Source of the DNA: Corynebacterium lizhenjunii
GTDB lineage: Bacteria > Actinomycetota > Actinomycetes > Mycobacteriales > Mycobacteriaceae
Assembly: GCF_011038655.2 (NCBI RefSeq)
Contig: NZ_CP064954.1
Coordinates: 1,178,001-1,242,000 of the forward strand
Direction: 5' to 3'
DNA: 64,000 bases
Position numbers and translations under genes: made by a program. Positions 1 through 13,634 of the stretch are shown one piece after another. Under the pieces are notes generated by a model. That model was given only the letters and a program-made list of their open reading frames with translations. It did no database searches and was not told where the DNA came from. Every line of letters begins with the position of its first letter. Positions within the stretch are counted from its first letter, which is position 1.

Positions 1-291
1 GCCAAACGCGGCCACTTCACCCGGCCGGACTACCGCTCGCCATTTGGTGTGGTGGGGGACTGGGCCACCGTTGTCTTCGTGGGCGTGGTCCTGGCTCTCA
101 CAGCAATCGATTATCCAATCGGTTCCTACTCCCTGTTGGCAACCATCGCGCTAATCCCCGTCTTTGCGTGCATGTGGTTCGCGTGGCGGGATCGCATCAA
201 CGCCATCGCTGAAGAGCGCAAAAGGACCCACCTGCCCAGTTTCCGCTTTGGCGCGGATCCGCACGAGGAACTGCGGTTGAAGGACGGCTAG
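1..291 (+). CDS. Amino-acid permease, C-terminal fragment (5' end outside window)
   Basis: The reading frame is open from the first base and ends at a TAG, giving the last 96 residues of a membrane protein. A charged segment leads into the motif SPFGVVGDW, a hydrophobic helix ending LALTAIDYPIGSY, a second helix, and a cytoplasmic tail rich in Arg, Glu and Lys. This pattern matches the last two transmembrane helices of the AnsP/CycA/AroP branch of the APC amino-acid permeases, which import amino acids by proton symport. The substrate cannot be read from this fragment. The neighbouring ocd gene acts on amino acids, which suits the context but does not prove a shared role. Confidence 0.75.
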   Translation, partial: AKRGHFTRPDYRSPFGVVGDWATVVFVGVVLALTAIDYPIGSYSLLATIALIPVFACMWFAWRDRINAIAEERKRTHLPSFRFGADPHEELRLKDG

Positions 292-461
292 CGTAGCAAG
301 CCGCGCCTAAATGGCCACGGTGGACCGGCAGCGCTTGATAAGCCCAACGTGAAAAGGCCCCGGCGCACCGGCTGCCGGTTCGCGTACAGTCAAGGGCAGA
401 TTGTGCACTGCCCGCCCGAGTCGATACTCGACGAGTCAATAATGGAAAGGAAAACTTCTGT

Positions 462-1493
462 ATGAAGGTTAAGTTCGTGGATGTGGCCAATATGGCCCGC
501 TGGATTCAGCGCGAGGGTGTAGAAAACATCATGGTAGGAATGGTCGACTACCTGGAGCGCGACTACAAGCGCTGGGAGAAATTCGACAAAATCCCCCGTG
601 TGGCCTCCCATACCCCCTTCGGCGTGATTGAACTCATGCCCACTTCGGACGGGGAGGAGTACTCCTTCAAGTACGTTAATGGCCACCCCTCCAATCCGGC
701 CCGTGGGTTCCAGACGGTTACCGCGTTTGGAGTTTTGGCGGACGTCGATAACGGCTACCCCACATTCCAAGCGGAGATGACCCTGCTCACGGCGCTGCGC
801 ACTGCGGCCACTTCTGCGATGGTAGCCAAGCACTTGGCACGCCAGGACTCCACCCGCATGGCCATGATTGGTGCTGGTTCCCAGGCTGAGTTCCAGGCGC
901 TGGCCTTCCGTGGGGTATTGGGCATTGACCACATCACCATCTACGACATCGACCCGCAGGCGATTGAGAAGTTCAAGCGCAACCTTGAGCCGCTGGGTTT
1001 CAGCATCACCGCGTGCTCCAGTACCGACGAGGCCGTGATCGGCGCGGACATCATCACTACCTGCACGGCGGACAAGGCGCAGAACCAAATTCTGGCCACC
1101 CGCCACGTGGCGCCGGGGGTGCACCTCAACGCAGTCGGCGGGGACTGCCCCGGCAAGACGGAGCTGGAGGAGGGCATCTTGGACATCTCCAAGGTCTTCG
1201 TGGAGTTCCCGGAACAGACCCGCATTGAGGGCGAAATCCAGCAAAAGCCAGCTGACTTCCCGGTTGTGGAGTTCTGGAAAGTCCTCACCGGCGCAGAATC
1301 CGGCCGCGATAACCCGGAGCAGATCACCTTGTTTGACGATGTCGGATTTGCCATCAACGATTTCTCCGCCCTGCGCTACCTGCGTGACTCTGTCAAGGGC
1401 ACGGAATTAGAAGTCGATATTGACCTCATCGCTGACCCGGAGGACCCTAAGGACTTGTTCTCCCTGGTTGCGAACGTGCCTTCCCTCATCTAG
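462..1493 (+). CDS. ocd: Ornithine cyclodeaminase family protein
   Basis: 343 residues, the usual length for the OCD/mu-crystallin family, which uses bound NAD to convert ornithine to proline plus ammonia. The Rossmann glycine motif GAGSQAEF is at residues 137-144, preceded by the family-typical stretch TALRTAATSA (110-119). The substrate-side motif KYVNGHP (70-76) and the late segment GGDCPGKTELE are also present. The ATG follows a GGAAAGGAAAA ribosome site. It lies 170 bases after a permease gene and is followed by a hairpin terminator. Family members can instead be alanine or lysine cyclodeaminases, so the exact substrate is inferred; ornithine is the best guess from the permease-ocd arrangement known in corynebacteria. 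Confidence 0.85.
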   Translation: MKVKFVDVANMARWIQREGVENIMVGMVDYLERDYKRWEKFDKIPRVASHTPFGVIELMPTSDGEEYSFKYVNGHPSNPARGFQTVTAFGVLADVDNGYPTFQAEMTLLTALRTAATSAMVAKHLARQDSTRMAMIGAGSQAEFQALAFRGVLGIDHITIYDIDPQAIEKFKRNLEPLGFSITACSSTDEAVIGADIITTCTADKAQNQILATRHVAPGVHLNAVGGDCPGKTELEEGILDISKVFVEFPEQTRIEGEIQQKPADFPVVEFWKVLTGAESGRDNPEQITLFDDVGFAINDFSALRYLRDSVKGTELEVDIDLIADPEDPKDLFSLVANVPSLI

Positions 1494-1520
1494 CCCCTCA
1501 GTCATCTAGCGCCTCAGCCC

Positions 1521-1553
1521 AGCCACCTGCTACACGTGCGGCGGGTGGCTTTT
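1521..1553 (+). terminator. Rho-independent terminator after ocd
   Basis: Ten-base arms (AGCCACCTGC and GCGGGTGGCT, one mismatch) surround a 10-base loop and run into TTT. It sits 27 bases after the ocd stop codon. Confidence 0.7.
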
Positions 1554-1559
1554 GCATTG

Positions 1560-1572
1560 GCTTGCCGATGCC
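1560..1572 (+). repeat. Copy of 13-bp word GCTTGCCGATGCC
   Basis: Exact copy, intergenic, just after the ocd terminator. It faces an inverted copy at 1897 on the other side of the Trm112-like gene. Confidence 0.85.
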
Positions 1573-1665
1573 CTCCCACGACCCGCGCCTCCTCTTCCCT
1601 CGGCCCGCCGCCCCTCCATCCGCGACGGTCCCGGAGCCCACCGAGCAATGCACCAGGCAAGGCTG

Positions 1666-1671
1666 TAGTAT
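1666..1671 (+). promoter_or_regulatory. -10 box of a leaderless promoter (Trm112-like gene)
   Basis: TAGTAT ends 8 bases before the ATG at 1680, so transcription should begin at or next to the start codon. No ribosome site is visible before that ATG. Confidence 0.6.
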
Positions 1672-1679
1672 GCACAAGT

Positions 1680-1865
1680 ATGAGTCTTGACCCTCAATTG
1701 CTAGAGATCCTGGTCTGCCCCCAAGATAAAGGGCCATTGACCTATCTCCCTGAAAAGTCGGTACTGGTCAACGAGCGTTTGCACGTTGCGTATCCAATTG
1801 AGGACGACATTCCGGTCATGCTGGTGGATGAATCCTTCGCCTGGCCACCGGAACCCACTGCCTAG
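1680..1865 (+). CDS. Trm112/UPF0434 family small protein
   Basis: 61 residues beginning MSLDPQLLEILVCPQDKGPL, which matches the small Trm112-like family. The domain is a short zinc-ribbon-like fold that in eukaryotes activates several methyltransferases; bacterial members are poorly characterised. Only one Cys (in LVCPQDKG) is visible; the second Cys pair found in zinc-binding members is absent, so metal binding is doubtful. The start at 1680 was chosen because residue 2 onward matches the family N-terminus and a -10 box sits 8 bases upstream. It is followed by tyrS after 98 bases. Confidence 0.8.
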   Translation: MSLDPQLLEILVCPQDKGPLTYLPEKSVLVNERLHVAYPIEDDIPVMLVDESFAWPPEPTA

Positions 1866-1896
1866 CCTGAGATTTAGGCATAACCGCAGATACAGG

Positions 1897-1909
1897 GGCA
1901 TCGGCAAGC
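1897..1909 (-). repeat. Copy of 13-bp word GCTTGCCGATGCC
   Basis: Exact copy on the minus strand, between the Trm112-like gene and tyrS, followed by more C residues (GCCCCTG). Confidence 0.85.
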
Positions 1910-1963
1910 TGAGGCACAGCTGCGACCCTGATGCCCGCCGCACCACACATTCAAGAAAGAACT

Positions 1964-3235
1964 ATGTCTAACCGACCTGCCAACATTATCGATGAGCTCG
2001 CCTGGCGTGGGCTAATTAACCAATCCACGGACCTCGACGCCCTGCGGGAGGCCTGCGAGCAGCCCATTACCCTCTACTGTGGTTTTGACCCGACCGGGGA
2101 CTCGCTGCACGCGGGACACCTGGTACCGCTGATTATGTTGCGGCGTTTTCAGGAGTTTGGACACCGGCCGTTGACTTTGGCTGGCGGGGCCACCGGGTTT
2201 ATTGGGGATCCTCGGGATGTGGGGGAGCGCTCGATGCTTTCCCAAGAGCAAATCAATGCCAACATGGAATCCATTCGCGCCCAACTGCGGCGGTTTGTCA
2301 GCTTTGAAAGTGACAACGCGGCCATCATGGTCAATAATGCGGACTGGACTATGAACATGTCTGTCATCGACTTTTTGCGTGACGTGGGCAAGAATTTCTC
2401 GCTCAACACCATGCTGGACCGCGACACGGTGAAACGGCGCCTGGAGTCCGACGGTATTTCCTACACGGAATTTTCCTACATGCTGCTGCAGTCGAACGAC
2501 TATGTGCAGCTACGGCGGGAGTATGATTGCGTGCTGCAAATCGGTGGCGGTGACCAATGGGGCAACATTGTCTCCGGTGTGGACCTGAACCGGCGCGTCG
2601 ACGGAGCCAAGGTGCACGGCTTGACTGTGCCGTTGGTCACGGATGCCTCTGGGCAGAAGTTTGGTAAGTCTACCGGCGGTGGCAAGCTGTGGTTGGATGC
2701 GGAGAAGACCTCTGCGTACTCCTGGTACCAGTACTTCTTGAATGCGGGCGACTCCGTGGTCATTGATTACCTGCGGTGGTTTACTTTCTTGGACCGCGAA
2801 GAAATTGCGGCCTATGAGAAGCAAGTTGCCGAGGAGCCGCATTTGCGACAAGCCCAGCGTCGGTTGGCTCAAGAGATGACCAACTTGGTCCATGGTGAGG
2901 AGGCGACTCGCGCCGTTGAGCTTGCGGCGCAGGCTTTGTTCGGCCGCGCTGAACTTGGTGATCTTGACCAGTCCACCCTGGCAGGCGCATTGGCTGAGAC
3001 AACCGTTGCGGAGATTGCTGCAGGTGAGCCACGGACCATCGTGGACTTGCTGGTGGCATCCGGGCTAGCCGAATCCAAGGGTGCTGCCCGCCGGACCATC
3101 AAGGAGGGCGGCGCGTATGTGAACAATCAGCGTGTTAGCGATGAGGCGTGGGAGCCCGCCGAGGCGGATCTGCTTCACGGCCACTGGCTGGTGTTGCGCC
3201 GCGGCAAGAAGAACTTCGCTGGTGCCCGTCTCTAG
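1964..3235 (+). CDS. tyrS: Tyrosine--tRNA ligase
   Basis: 423 residues, full length for a bacterial class Ic TyrRS that charges tRNA-Tyr with tyrosine in the cytoplasm. The HIGH-like signature is HAGH (49-52) after GDSL. The binding segment [12 protein letters not shown] is at about 191-202, and the KMSKS loop appears as KFGKS (232-236). The C-terminal 70 residues form an S4 RNA-binding domain ([20 protein letters not shown]). The ATG at 1964, 10 bases after AAGAAAG, gives the family N-terminus; an earlier in-frame ATG at 1931 would add 11 atypical residues. Directly downstream is the rrn operon. Confidence 0.97.
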   Translation: MSNRPANIIDELAWRGLINQSTDLDALREACEQPITLYCGFDPTGDSLHAGHLVPLIMLRRFQEFGHRPLTLAGGATGFIGDPRDVGERSMLSQEQINANMESIRAQLRRFVSFESDNAAIMVNNADWTMNMSVIDFLRDVGKNFSLNTMLDRDTVKRRLESDGISYTEFSYMLLQSNDYVQLRREYDCVLQIGGGDQWGNIVSGVDLNRRVDGAKVHGLTVPLVTDASGQKFGKSTGGGKLWLDAEKTSAYSWYQYFLNAGDSVVIDYLRWFTFLDREEIAAYEKQVAEEPHLRQAQRRLAQEMTNLVHGEEATRAVELAAQALFGRAELGDLDQSTLAGALAETTVAEIAAGEPRTIVDLLVASGLAESKGAARRTIKEGGAYVNNQRVSDEAWEPAEADLLHGHWLVLRRGKKNFAGARL

Positions 3236-3299
3236 ACTTTGGTGAATCCCGTCTGCCTTTATTGGTGGGCGGGTTTCTTTGTTGGTGGGTGCCTGCAGT

Positions 3300-3312
3300 G
3301 CTTGCCGATGCC
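3300..3312 (+). repeat. Copy of 13-bp word GCTTGCCGATGCC
   Basis: Exact copy in the gap after tyrS, at the edge of the G/T-rich stretch; its C-rich half stands out from the surrounding G/T sequence. Confidence 0.85.
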
Positions 3313-3604
3313 GCTTGTGGGTGGGGGGTTTGTTGGTGGTTGGGGTTGTTGGTGGTTGGGGTTGTTTGGGTGGTGGTTGGTGTGGGGTGGAATTGGGGTG
3401 TGGGCTGGGGATTTGTGTTGATGGTTGGGTGTGTGTAGATTTATCCGAGTCGCCAGCGAGGTGGCCGGTTGGTCTTCTGGTTGGTGGTTCCTGGTTGGGA
3501 GTGCTGATTTGACTGTGGTTGGTTGGTTCTTCTAGAGTGGGACGAGCTGCTCTGCTGAGTGTGGGCCCTGTGTTGTGGGTCGGTGTTTGGTGGGTGTGCT
3601 GATG

Positions 3605-3632
3605 TTGTTTGAGAACTCAATAGTGTGCCAAT
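3605..3632 (+). promoter_or_regulatory. rRNA leader antitermination-like element
   Basis: TTGTTTGAGAACTCAATAGT and the following GTGCC match the element seen in actinobacterial rrn leaders, where it is thought to include a boxA-like antitermination signal. A related copy precedes the 23S gene at 5864. The assignment is from memory of the motif; function is inferred. Confidence 0.55.
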
Positions 3633-4038
3633 GTACTTTTATTTTTGTTTGTCTGCTGTGGCGGTCATTGTGGTGGAAGTGTGTTGTGCTGGCTGCGCCT
3701 GTTTTGTGGGTGTGGTTGGTTGGTGTGTGCCGGGTGATGCCCTGTTCCGAATGTGGGGTGTCACTGTAAAAGAACTGATAATTTTTGGTTTGGTGCATAC
3801 TGTTTAAAAGTCGCATTTTTGCTGTGGTGGCGTTTGTTGTCATGGTGGTAACCGGACCGTCTGGGCTTCCTCGTCGGTTGTTGGGTGGTTCGGGTGATTT
3901 TTTCTTTATGTAGTAATTTTTTGGATTTGCCAGTCCGCTGCTGCTGTTTGTGGTGGTGGTTTGGTTTGTCTTTTTTGTCTAGGTTTTGGGCTTTTCACGC
4001 CCTGGTCCGGCACTCTTTTTTGTTTGGGTGTTGGTGCC

Positions 4039-9104
<5,066 letters not shown>

Positions 9105-9234
9105 AACACCACAAAAGTGTTGGATGGTCCTACCAAGCACAAACAAACAAACACACACCTGTGTGCGCGTCCACTATGCAGTATCTGACACAACACTGCA
9201 ACACACCCACACTCTGTGGGTGTGCCCCGCAGAT

Positions 9235-9355
9235 GTGTCGGTGGTTGATAGCGGCAGGGAAACGCCCGGACCCATTCCGAACCCGGAAGCTAAGCCTGCC
9301 CGCGCTGATGGTACTGCACCCGGGAGGGTGTGGGAGAGTAAGTTACCGCCGACAC
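9235..9355 (+). rRNA. rrf: 5S ribosomal RNA
   Basis: The terminal helix GTGTCGG (9235-9241) pairs with CCGACAC (9349-9355). Inside are the conserved CCCGGACCCATTCCGAACCC and GGGAGGGTGTGGGAGAGTA segments of actinobacterial 5S RNA. Length is about 121 nt. Confidence 0.95.
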
Positions 9356-9469
9356 TACAAACACACAAACAACAAAATAAAACCCAACCGGCCCACACCC
9401 CCACCACACAACGAGGGGACCACGTGGACCGGGCCGCACAGCGTTTTCCACACCCACCCACCACAACAA

Positions 9470-9509
9470 CCCACTCTAGAATGACCAAACCCACTCTAGA
9501 ATGACCAAG
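9470..9509 (+). repeat. Two tandem 20-bp repeats after the rrn operon
   Basis: The unit CCCACTCTAGAATGACCAAA (9470-9489) is followed at once by a second copy (9490-9508) that differs only at its last base. It lies between 5S and the lipoprotein gene, in A/C-rich sequence. No function is evident; it could mark a past insertion or act in rRNA 3' end formation. Confidence 0.8.
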
Positions 9510-9628
9510 TCTTCAGGTTAGCTTCTCCGTGGTGGGGTGGTGTGCAAAGATTTTTTCCACGATCACGGAACCTTCCGGCCCTTTCGGCAGTCTAATAGAC
9601 AAGGACACACCGAAAGGAGTCGGAAACC

Positions 9629-10372
9629 GTGGCGTCAACACACTACGCAACCACCACATTGGGTATAACCCCACGTCAACAGCCCGCCACACCCCGCAGC
9701 ATAGGCGCTGCACCTGGGCCCTACAACACACCCACGCGCATACCAGCCCCAAAGGGACAACGCACCCCAATTAGCATTGTTGCCGCAGTGGCTGCAAGCA
9801 TCCTCGGACTAACCGGGTGCGCCACCACACCCCCACAAATCCCTGACCACCCGCCCGCAACCACACACGCCAGCGAGCACGTCAGTCAGACAGCACCCGA
9901 TAACGCTGAGGCAAACGAGTTCGCCATGCCAACCCCAGGACCATTCGACCCAACCGCACCCGGATACAAACCCTTCAAACCCTGCGAAGACATACCAGAC
10001 GAAGTCTTTGAACGAGTCGGAGTGGTAAAAGCCCCAGATGGAGGGGAGAACACAGACCCGTATTTTTGTCCAATTGTGGTCGAACAGACTTATGTCGGCG
10101 AAGGGTTTGACCTCACGAGCTGGCAGCAACCTTTCCAAATGCTTCTCGACACGGGAGCTTTTATCGATGCCGTGGTGCCAGTTGGGGGCGTCCCAAAGGC
10201 AAGAGTCCTCAAGCCGCATCCGGATTACGGTGGTGGCATCTGCTTCGTTGGCGTAGAAACCGCTGTCGGAGTCTTGGGGGTAACGTACTCGAGCTTCGGC
10301 GCACCTGGTAACGAACGAGATACCTGTATCAGAACGATTGAACTATTCAGCAAATTCTATATTGGGGAGTGA
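9629..10372 (+). CDS. Putative lipoprotein, DUF3558-like
   Basis: 247 residues. The GTG start follows AAAGGAG with 9 bases between. A long basic N-terminal arm (about 47 residues) precedes a hydrophobic stretch and a lipobox LTGC, with the lipidated Cys at residue 64. The exported part begins with a Pro/Thr-rich linker, then has a PCED...FCP...CFVG...RDTCI pattern of conserved Cys. This resembles DUF3558 lipoproteins of actinobacteria, whose role is unknown. The stop (10370-10372) lies 7 bases before the start of the next gene, so the two are probably cotranscribed. The arm before the lipobox is unusually long; a later start is possible but has no better ribosome site. Confidence 0.7.
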   Translation: MASTHYATTTLGITPRQQPATPRSIGAAPGPYNTPTRIPAPKGQRTPISIVAAVAASILGLTGCATTPPQIPDHPPATTHASEHVSQTAPDNAEANEFAMPTPGPFDPTAPGYKPFKPCEDIPDEVFERVGVVKAPDGGENTDPYFCPIVVEQTYVGEGFDLTSWQQPFQMLLDTGAFIDAVVPVGGVPKARVLKPHPDYGGGICFVGVETAVGVLGVTYSSFGAPGNERDTCIRTIELFSKFYIGE

Positions 10373-10379
10373 AATAGCG

Positions 10380-12116
10380 ATGTACATCGATGTTGAGTCG
10401 ACAAAGGCACAATACGAGAATCTTCGAAAACTTCACCGTACTATCCTGACTGTAGTGGGGAGTGGTTCCGGGATGATGTCTCCCGCTTTCTCGTCAATTT
10501 CTGGGGTAAGCGAGGCTGGCGGTATTCATGGCCGTTTCCTGCAGGGCGATCCTGCGTCAGCCGATGAAACCCTGCGGAAATTCTGCAGTCAATTGGATTG
10601 GATTTCTGGGCAGCTATCAAATCAAGCTATTGCGTTTGCGTGGCAGGACTCGCTGGCGGCAAAGACTCTGGACATGTTGCATGTGGGGATTAGCCCGGAT
10701 TTCCTGGAGGTTCGCTTTGTCGACCAACCCCCGGCCGACTACCAAACCCTTGACTTCGTGCCTCCGGTAGTCATGCTGTCTGGGCTAGACATTAGCCAGG
10801 TGGCCGCCGAAATCAACGCCATCGACTTAGCCTCAGTCGTAGCGTCCAGCAGCCGCTGGAATGACTTGCATATCGCAGCTACAGAAGCAGTCACGCAGCT
10901 GCAGTCGATTGCTGGGGTGCTGGCGAGCAACAACTCCGGGGAAGCTGTAGACCGTGCGGTAGAAACCTTAGGCACAGTCGCTGCCACAGGTACGGATTTT
11001 GCTGCCAACGCATTGTTGATGCAGGCGCACACATCCTTGTTGAACTCACTAGGGATCATGGCCAAACTCCGCGCAGCTACCGCAGAGGCCGTCATCCGGG
11101 CAATCCCAGACCTTGCAGCCCAAAAAGTCGCAGAACGCGCCGCAATTGCTTCCCTGCAGGGCCATCTGCAGTTCATGGTGGATGCCTCACTGCCACAGAT
11201 CGGTAATCTGGCTAGCCCTGAGATGGCTGCCGGTGGTGGCCTGGCTAAGGCTGGTATGAACGCGATTGCTGGTAGTGATGGGCGCTACGGCACTGATTCA
11301 CTATCTATCCCGAAGGCCATGGTAGATGCTGCTATGGCAGGTCAACTAGGCCCAGGATCCTTCGAGGTGGCAGACGGGTTGTTGCGCCCGGTGGCTGGCA
11401 TGGGAGCTCATGATACTGGGGTAGAAGAGTTTGTTCGTGGCCTTGGCCGCGATGTTGCGGGCATGTTTGGTAATTCCGTGTTGCCCGCTACTGTGGGGGA
11501 GTCGTTGACTGGTCCCACAGCAGCGACACTATCCGGTCCAGGCCATGGCGCAGGCGCTGGTGCTGGTGTACCGGGTGGTGCGCCCATTGGGGCAGCGGTA
11601 CCCGGTGGTGGCTTGGTGAAAATGGGTGCAGCGGGCACAACCCCGTCAGGTGCCGGTGCTGGTGCTGGTGTCCTTGGTGGTACTGGTTCTGGTTGGGGTG
11701 GTGCTATGCCAGGTCTGGTTGCTGGAAACACTGGCCGCCACGCCGCCGGGCGGACCGGTGGTGTGCCAGTCGCAGGTGGTGGTGCTGGTGGCATTGGGGC
11801 CGCTGGTGGTCTTGGCGGGGCCGTTGGCGGTGGTATCGGCGGTGGAGGTGCGCCAGGCGTTGGCAGTGGTGTCCCAGGTGCCGGGTCAGGTGGTGCCGCA
11901 ATGGCCCGCGGGACTGTCACACCAGCCGGGATTGCTGCGCAAGGTGGCCGGTCGATGATGCCGGTGATGGGCGCAGGTGCCGGTAGTGGGGCGAATAATC
12001 GGGGTCGGGTCAAAGCGGTGACAACCAAGATTGAACAAGACGCCAACAAACGAGCCCTAATCGGTGACCTGCCACCAGCAATCCCAGGCGTTATCGGCGC
12101 ATGGGTACGGGAATAG
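10380..12116 (+). CDS. Large Ala/Gly-rich helical protein, possible ESX-substrate-like protein
   Basis: 578 residues. The start at 10380 is preceded by GGGGAGTG with suitable spacing; an earlier in-frame ATG at 10338 lies inside the lipoprotein gene. Residues 1 to about 330 are predicted mostly helical and rich in Ala, Leu and Gln, with segments such as SRWNDLHIAATEAVTQLQS. Residues from about 390 to 545 are low-complexity Gly/Ala/Val/Pro. The tail PPAIPGVIGAWVRE is charged. There is no signal peptide or membrane helix. The helical N-domain plus glycine-rich tail recalls PPE/EspB-type substrates of ESX secretion in related actinobacteria, but I see neither a WxG turn nor a YxxxD/E export motif, so this is only a hypothesis. 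It is coupled to the lipoprotein gene upstream. Confidence 0.6.
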   Translation: MYIDVESTKAQYENLRKLHRTILTVVGSGSGMMSPAFSSISGVSEAGGIHGRFLQGDPASADETLRKFCSQLDWISGQLSNQAIAFAWQDSLAAKTLDMLHVGISPDFLEVRFVDQPPADYQTLDFVPPVVMLSGLDISQVAAEINAIDLASVVASSSRWNDLHIAATEAVTQLQSIAGVLASNNSGEAVDRAVETLGTVAATGTDFAANALLMQAHTSLLNSLGIMAKLRAATAEAVIRAIPDLAAQKVAERAAIASLQGHLQFMVDASLPQIGNLASPEMAAGGGLAKAGMNAIAGSDGRYGTDSLSIPKAMVDAAMAGQLGPGSFEVADGLLRPVAGMGAHDTGVEEFVRGLGRDVAGMFGNSVLPATVGESLTGPTAATLSGPGHGAGAGAGVPGGAPIGAAVPGGGLVKMGAAGTTPSGAGAGAGVLGGTGSGWGGAMPGLVAGNTGRHAAGRTGGVPVAGGGAGGIGAAGGLGGAVGGGIGGGGAPGVGSGVPGAGSGGAAMARGTVTPAGIAAQGGRSMMPVMGAGAGSGANNRGRVKAVTTKIEQDANKRALIGDLPPAIPGVIGAWVRE

Positions 12117-12533
12117 GGACTACGCTTTGCACCCCCAAGTGCTGAAAGGTGACGCGTTTTTGCGCGCAGGCCCCTTCCCGCCCATGGCGCAAAGTCGTGT
12201 TTGCGGCGAAAATGCGTCACGCTACACGGCCGTGCAGATTGGACCACCGGTGAAGTGGACCGAAGCATGTGTGAGGCCGGGTGATGGGGCAAGCTGGACC
12301 GTCAGCGAAGGCAACAGTAGCTTGACGCATCGAGTGCGGTTCGTCGGTGGGGGATGAGTCGGGCGCCAGAGCATCATAGGGGTCGCCTCACCGTCAAGCT
12401 CCCAATGCTATGCCAGAGCTGCTGGTTGCTCAAGCCCGAGTTCTGTGGCCTTTCGGCTAGGGTTTTAGTGGAACAGTCTGTAAGATCGTGGGGTATTTGC
12501 CCTTGAAGTCCCAACTGGAAAGTGGAAGGCTCT
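12117..12533 (+). other. Gap of about 415 bases with an imperfect inverted repeat
   Basis: No credible gene. It holds an inverted repeat whose arms at 12149-12165 and 12204-12220 begin GTGACGC and end GCGTCAC (13 of 17 positions pair, 38-base loop). The right end must carry the promoter of the gene at 12534; I cannot point to a clear -10. Confidence 0.45.
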
Positions 12534-13634
12534 ATGTCTGACTCTAAGTCCTCCGATAGCTCTGAGCGTCGCACTCATCGCGACGCCGATGGTCACCGTG
12601 GCCGGAAGAAGGACGGGCAGCGCGGTTCCTACTCCGGAGGACGCGGACGCGAGGATAGGCGGCACGATGACCGTCGTGATGATCAGCGCGACCACAGCCG
12701 CGATCAGCGAAACGACAAGCGTCGCGATGAGCGCCGTGAGGACCGCAACGGCGCTAAGCGCGATGCCCGCGGAGGTTCCCGTGAGGACTGGGGTCCGCGC
12801 CAAGGTGGTCGGCGTCGCGATGATAAGCGTGGGGAGTGGAAGTCTGGCCCCCGTCGCGGTGAGCGCAAGGGTGGGGACCGCCAGCACGCTGGCCGTGGTG
12901 GGCGGCAAGAGGAGCGCAAGACGTATTCGCCGCAACGCTCCGGGTTCCGGGAGGAACGCCTGAATCGCCGCAGCAATGACCCGGACATTCCGGCTGAGAT
13001 TGATGCGCAGGATTTGGATCCATCGGTGCTGCAAGATTTGAAGTCGCTTGCTAAGGACAATGCAGACACGGTTGCCAAGCACATGATTATGGCCGCGATG
13101 TGGATGGATGATGACCCACAGCTAGCTCTGCGCCACGCCCGTGCCGCAAAAGATCGGGCAGGCCGGGTGTCCGTGGCGCGTGAAGTCAATGGTATCGCGG
13201 CGTATCGTGCGGGAGAATGGAAAGAAGCATTGGCGGAGCTGCGGGCAGCCCGGCGCATGACGGGTGGTCCTGGTCTGTTGGCGGTAATGGCAGACTGCGA
13301 ACGCGGCCTGGGACGTCCGGAGAAGGCCATTGAGCTGTCGCGGGAACCGGAGGCGGCTGCGCTGGACCCGGAATCAGCAATTGAGCTGGCCATCGTGGTT
13401 GCTGGGGCCCGCCATGATCTGGGGCAGCATGAGTCTGCCGTGGTGACTTTGCAGCGAGCGAATCCTTCGCGCGATGCCCGCGGTATTAGCGCCTGCAGGT
13501 TGAGTTACGCTTACGCTAACGCTTTGTTGCTGGCGGGCCGCCAGGATGAGGCAAAGGAGTGGTTCGAGCACACGGTAGCCATCGATGAGGGCGATTGGAC
13601 TGATGCACGCGAGCGTTTGGAAGAGCTGTCATGA
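12534..13634 (+). CDS. Protein with charged Arg/Asp N-terminus and TPR-like domain
   Basis: 366 residues. Residues 1-135 are extremely rich in Arg, Asp, Gly, Lys and Glu (blocks such as RREDRNGAKRDARGG), likely disordered and possibly nucleic-acid binding. Residues from about 145 are helical with tetratricopeptide-like repeats (for example LALRHARAAKDRAGRVSVAR and later helices with A/G at repeat positions). The ATG at 12534 follows GGAAGG by 5 bases; a GTG at 12522 overlaps that ribosome site and is less likely. It overlaps the next gene by ATGA. Homologues head this same tlyA-nadK-recN block in other corynebacteria. Function unknown; linkage to rRNA-modifying TlyA suggests an RNA-related role, which is inference. 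Confidence 0.75.
   Translation: MSDSKSSDSSERRTHRDADGHRGRKKDGQRGSYSGGRGREDRRHDDRRDDQRDHSRDQRNDKRRDERREDRNGAKRDARGGSREDWGPRQGGRRRDDKRGEWKSGPRRGERKGGDRQHAGRGGRQEERKTYSPQRSGFREERLNRRSNDPDIPAEIDAQDLDPSVLQDLKSLAKDNADTVAKHMIMAAMWMDDDPQLALRHARAAKDRAGRVSVAREVNGIAAYRAGEWKEALAELRAARRMTGGPGLLAVMADCERGLGRPEKAIELSREPEAAALDPESAIELAIVVAGARHDLGQHESAVVTLQRANPSRDARGISACRLSYAYANALLLAGRQDEAKEWFEHTVAIDEGDWTDARERLEELS

Larger units (their letters stand above)
3236..4038 (+). other. Long G/T-rich gap and rRNA leader upstream of 16S
   Basis: About 800 bases with no convincing gene. From roughly 3290 to 4040 the + strand is dominated by G and T (runs such as GTTGGTGGTTGGGGTTG); translated frames are low-complexity Val/Gly/Trp and show no homology signature. 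The last part must hold the rrn promoters and pre-16S leader. A/T-rich spots at 3768-3808 (AAAGAACTGATAATTTTTGG and CATACTGTTTAAAAG) are possible promoter elements, but I cannot assign -35/-10 pairs confidently. Confidence 0.6.

Noticed and set aside
10338..10380. Earlier ATG for the glycine-rich protein
   Set aside because: It lies inside the lipoprotein gene without a ribosome site; the ATG at 10380 has one.
11693..11986. Trp/Arg-rich + strand frame inside the glycine-rich gene
   Set aside because: Out-of-frame reading of GGT/GGC repeats; composition artefact.
11408..12292. Pro-rich open frame opposite the glycine-rich gene
   Set aside because: It is the exact antisense of Gly/Ala repeats, which yields Pro/Ala; no start signal or homology pattern.
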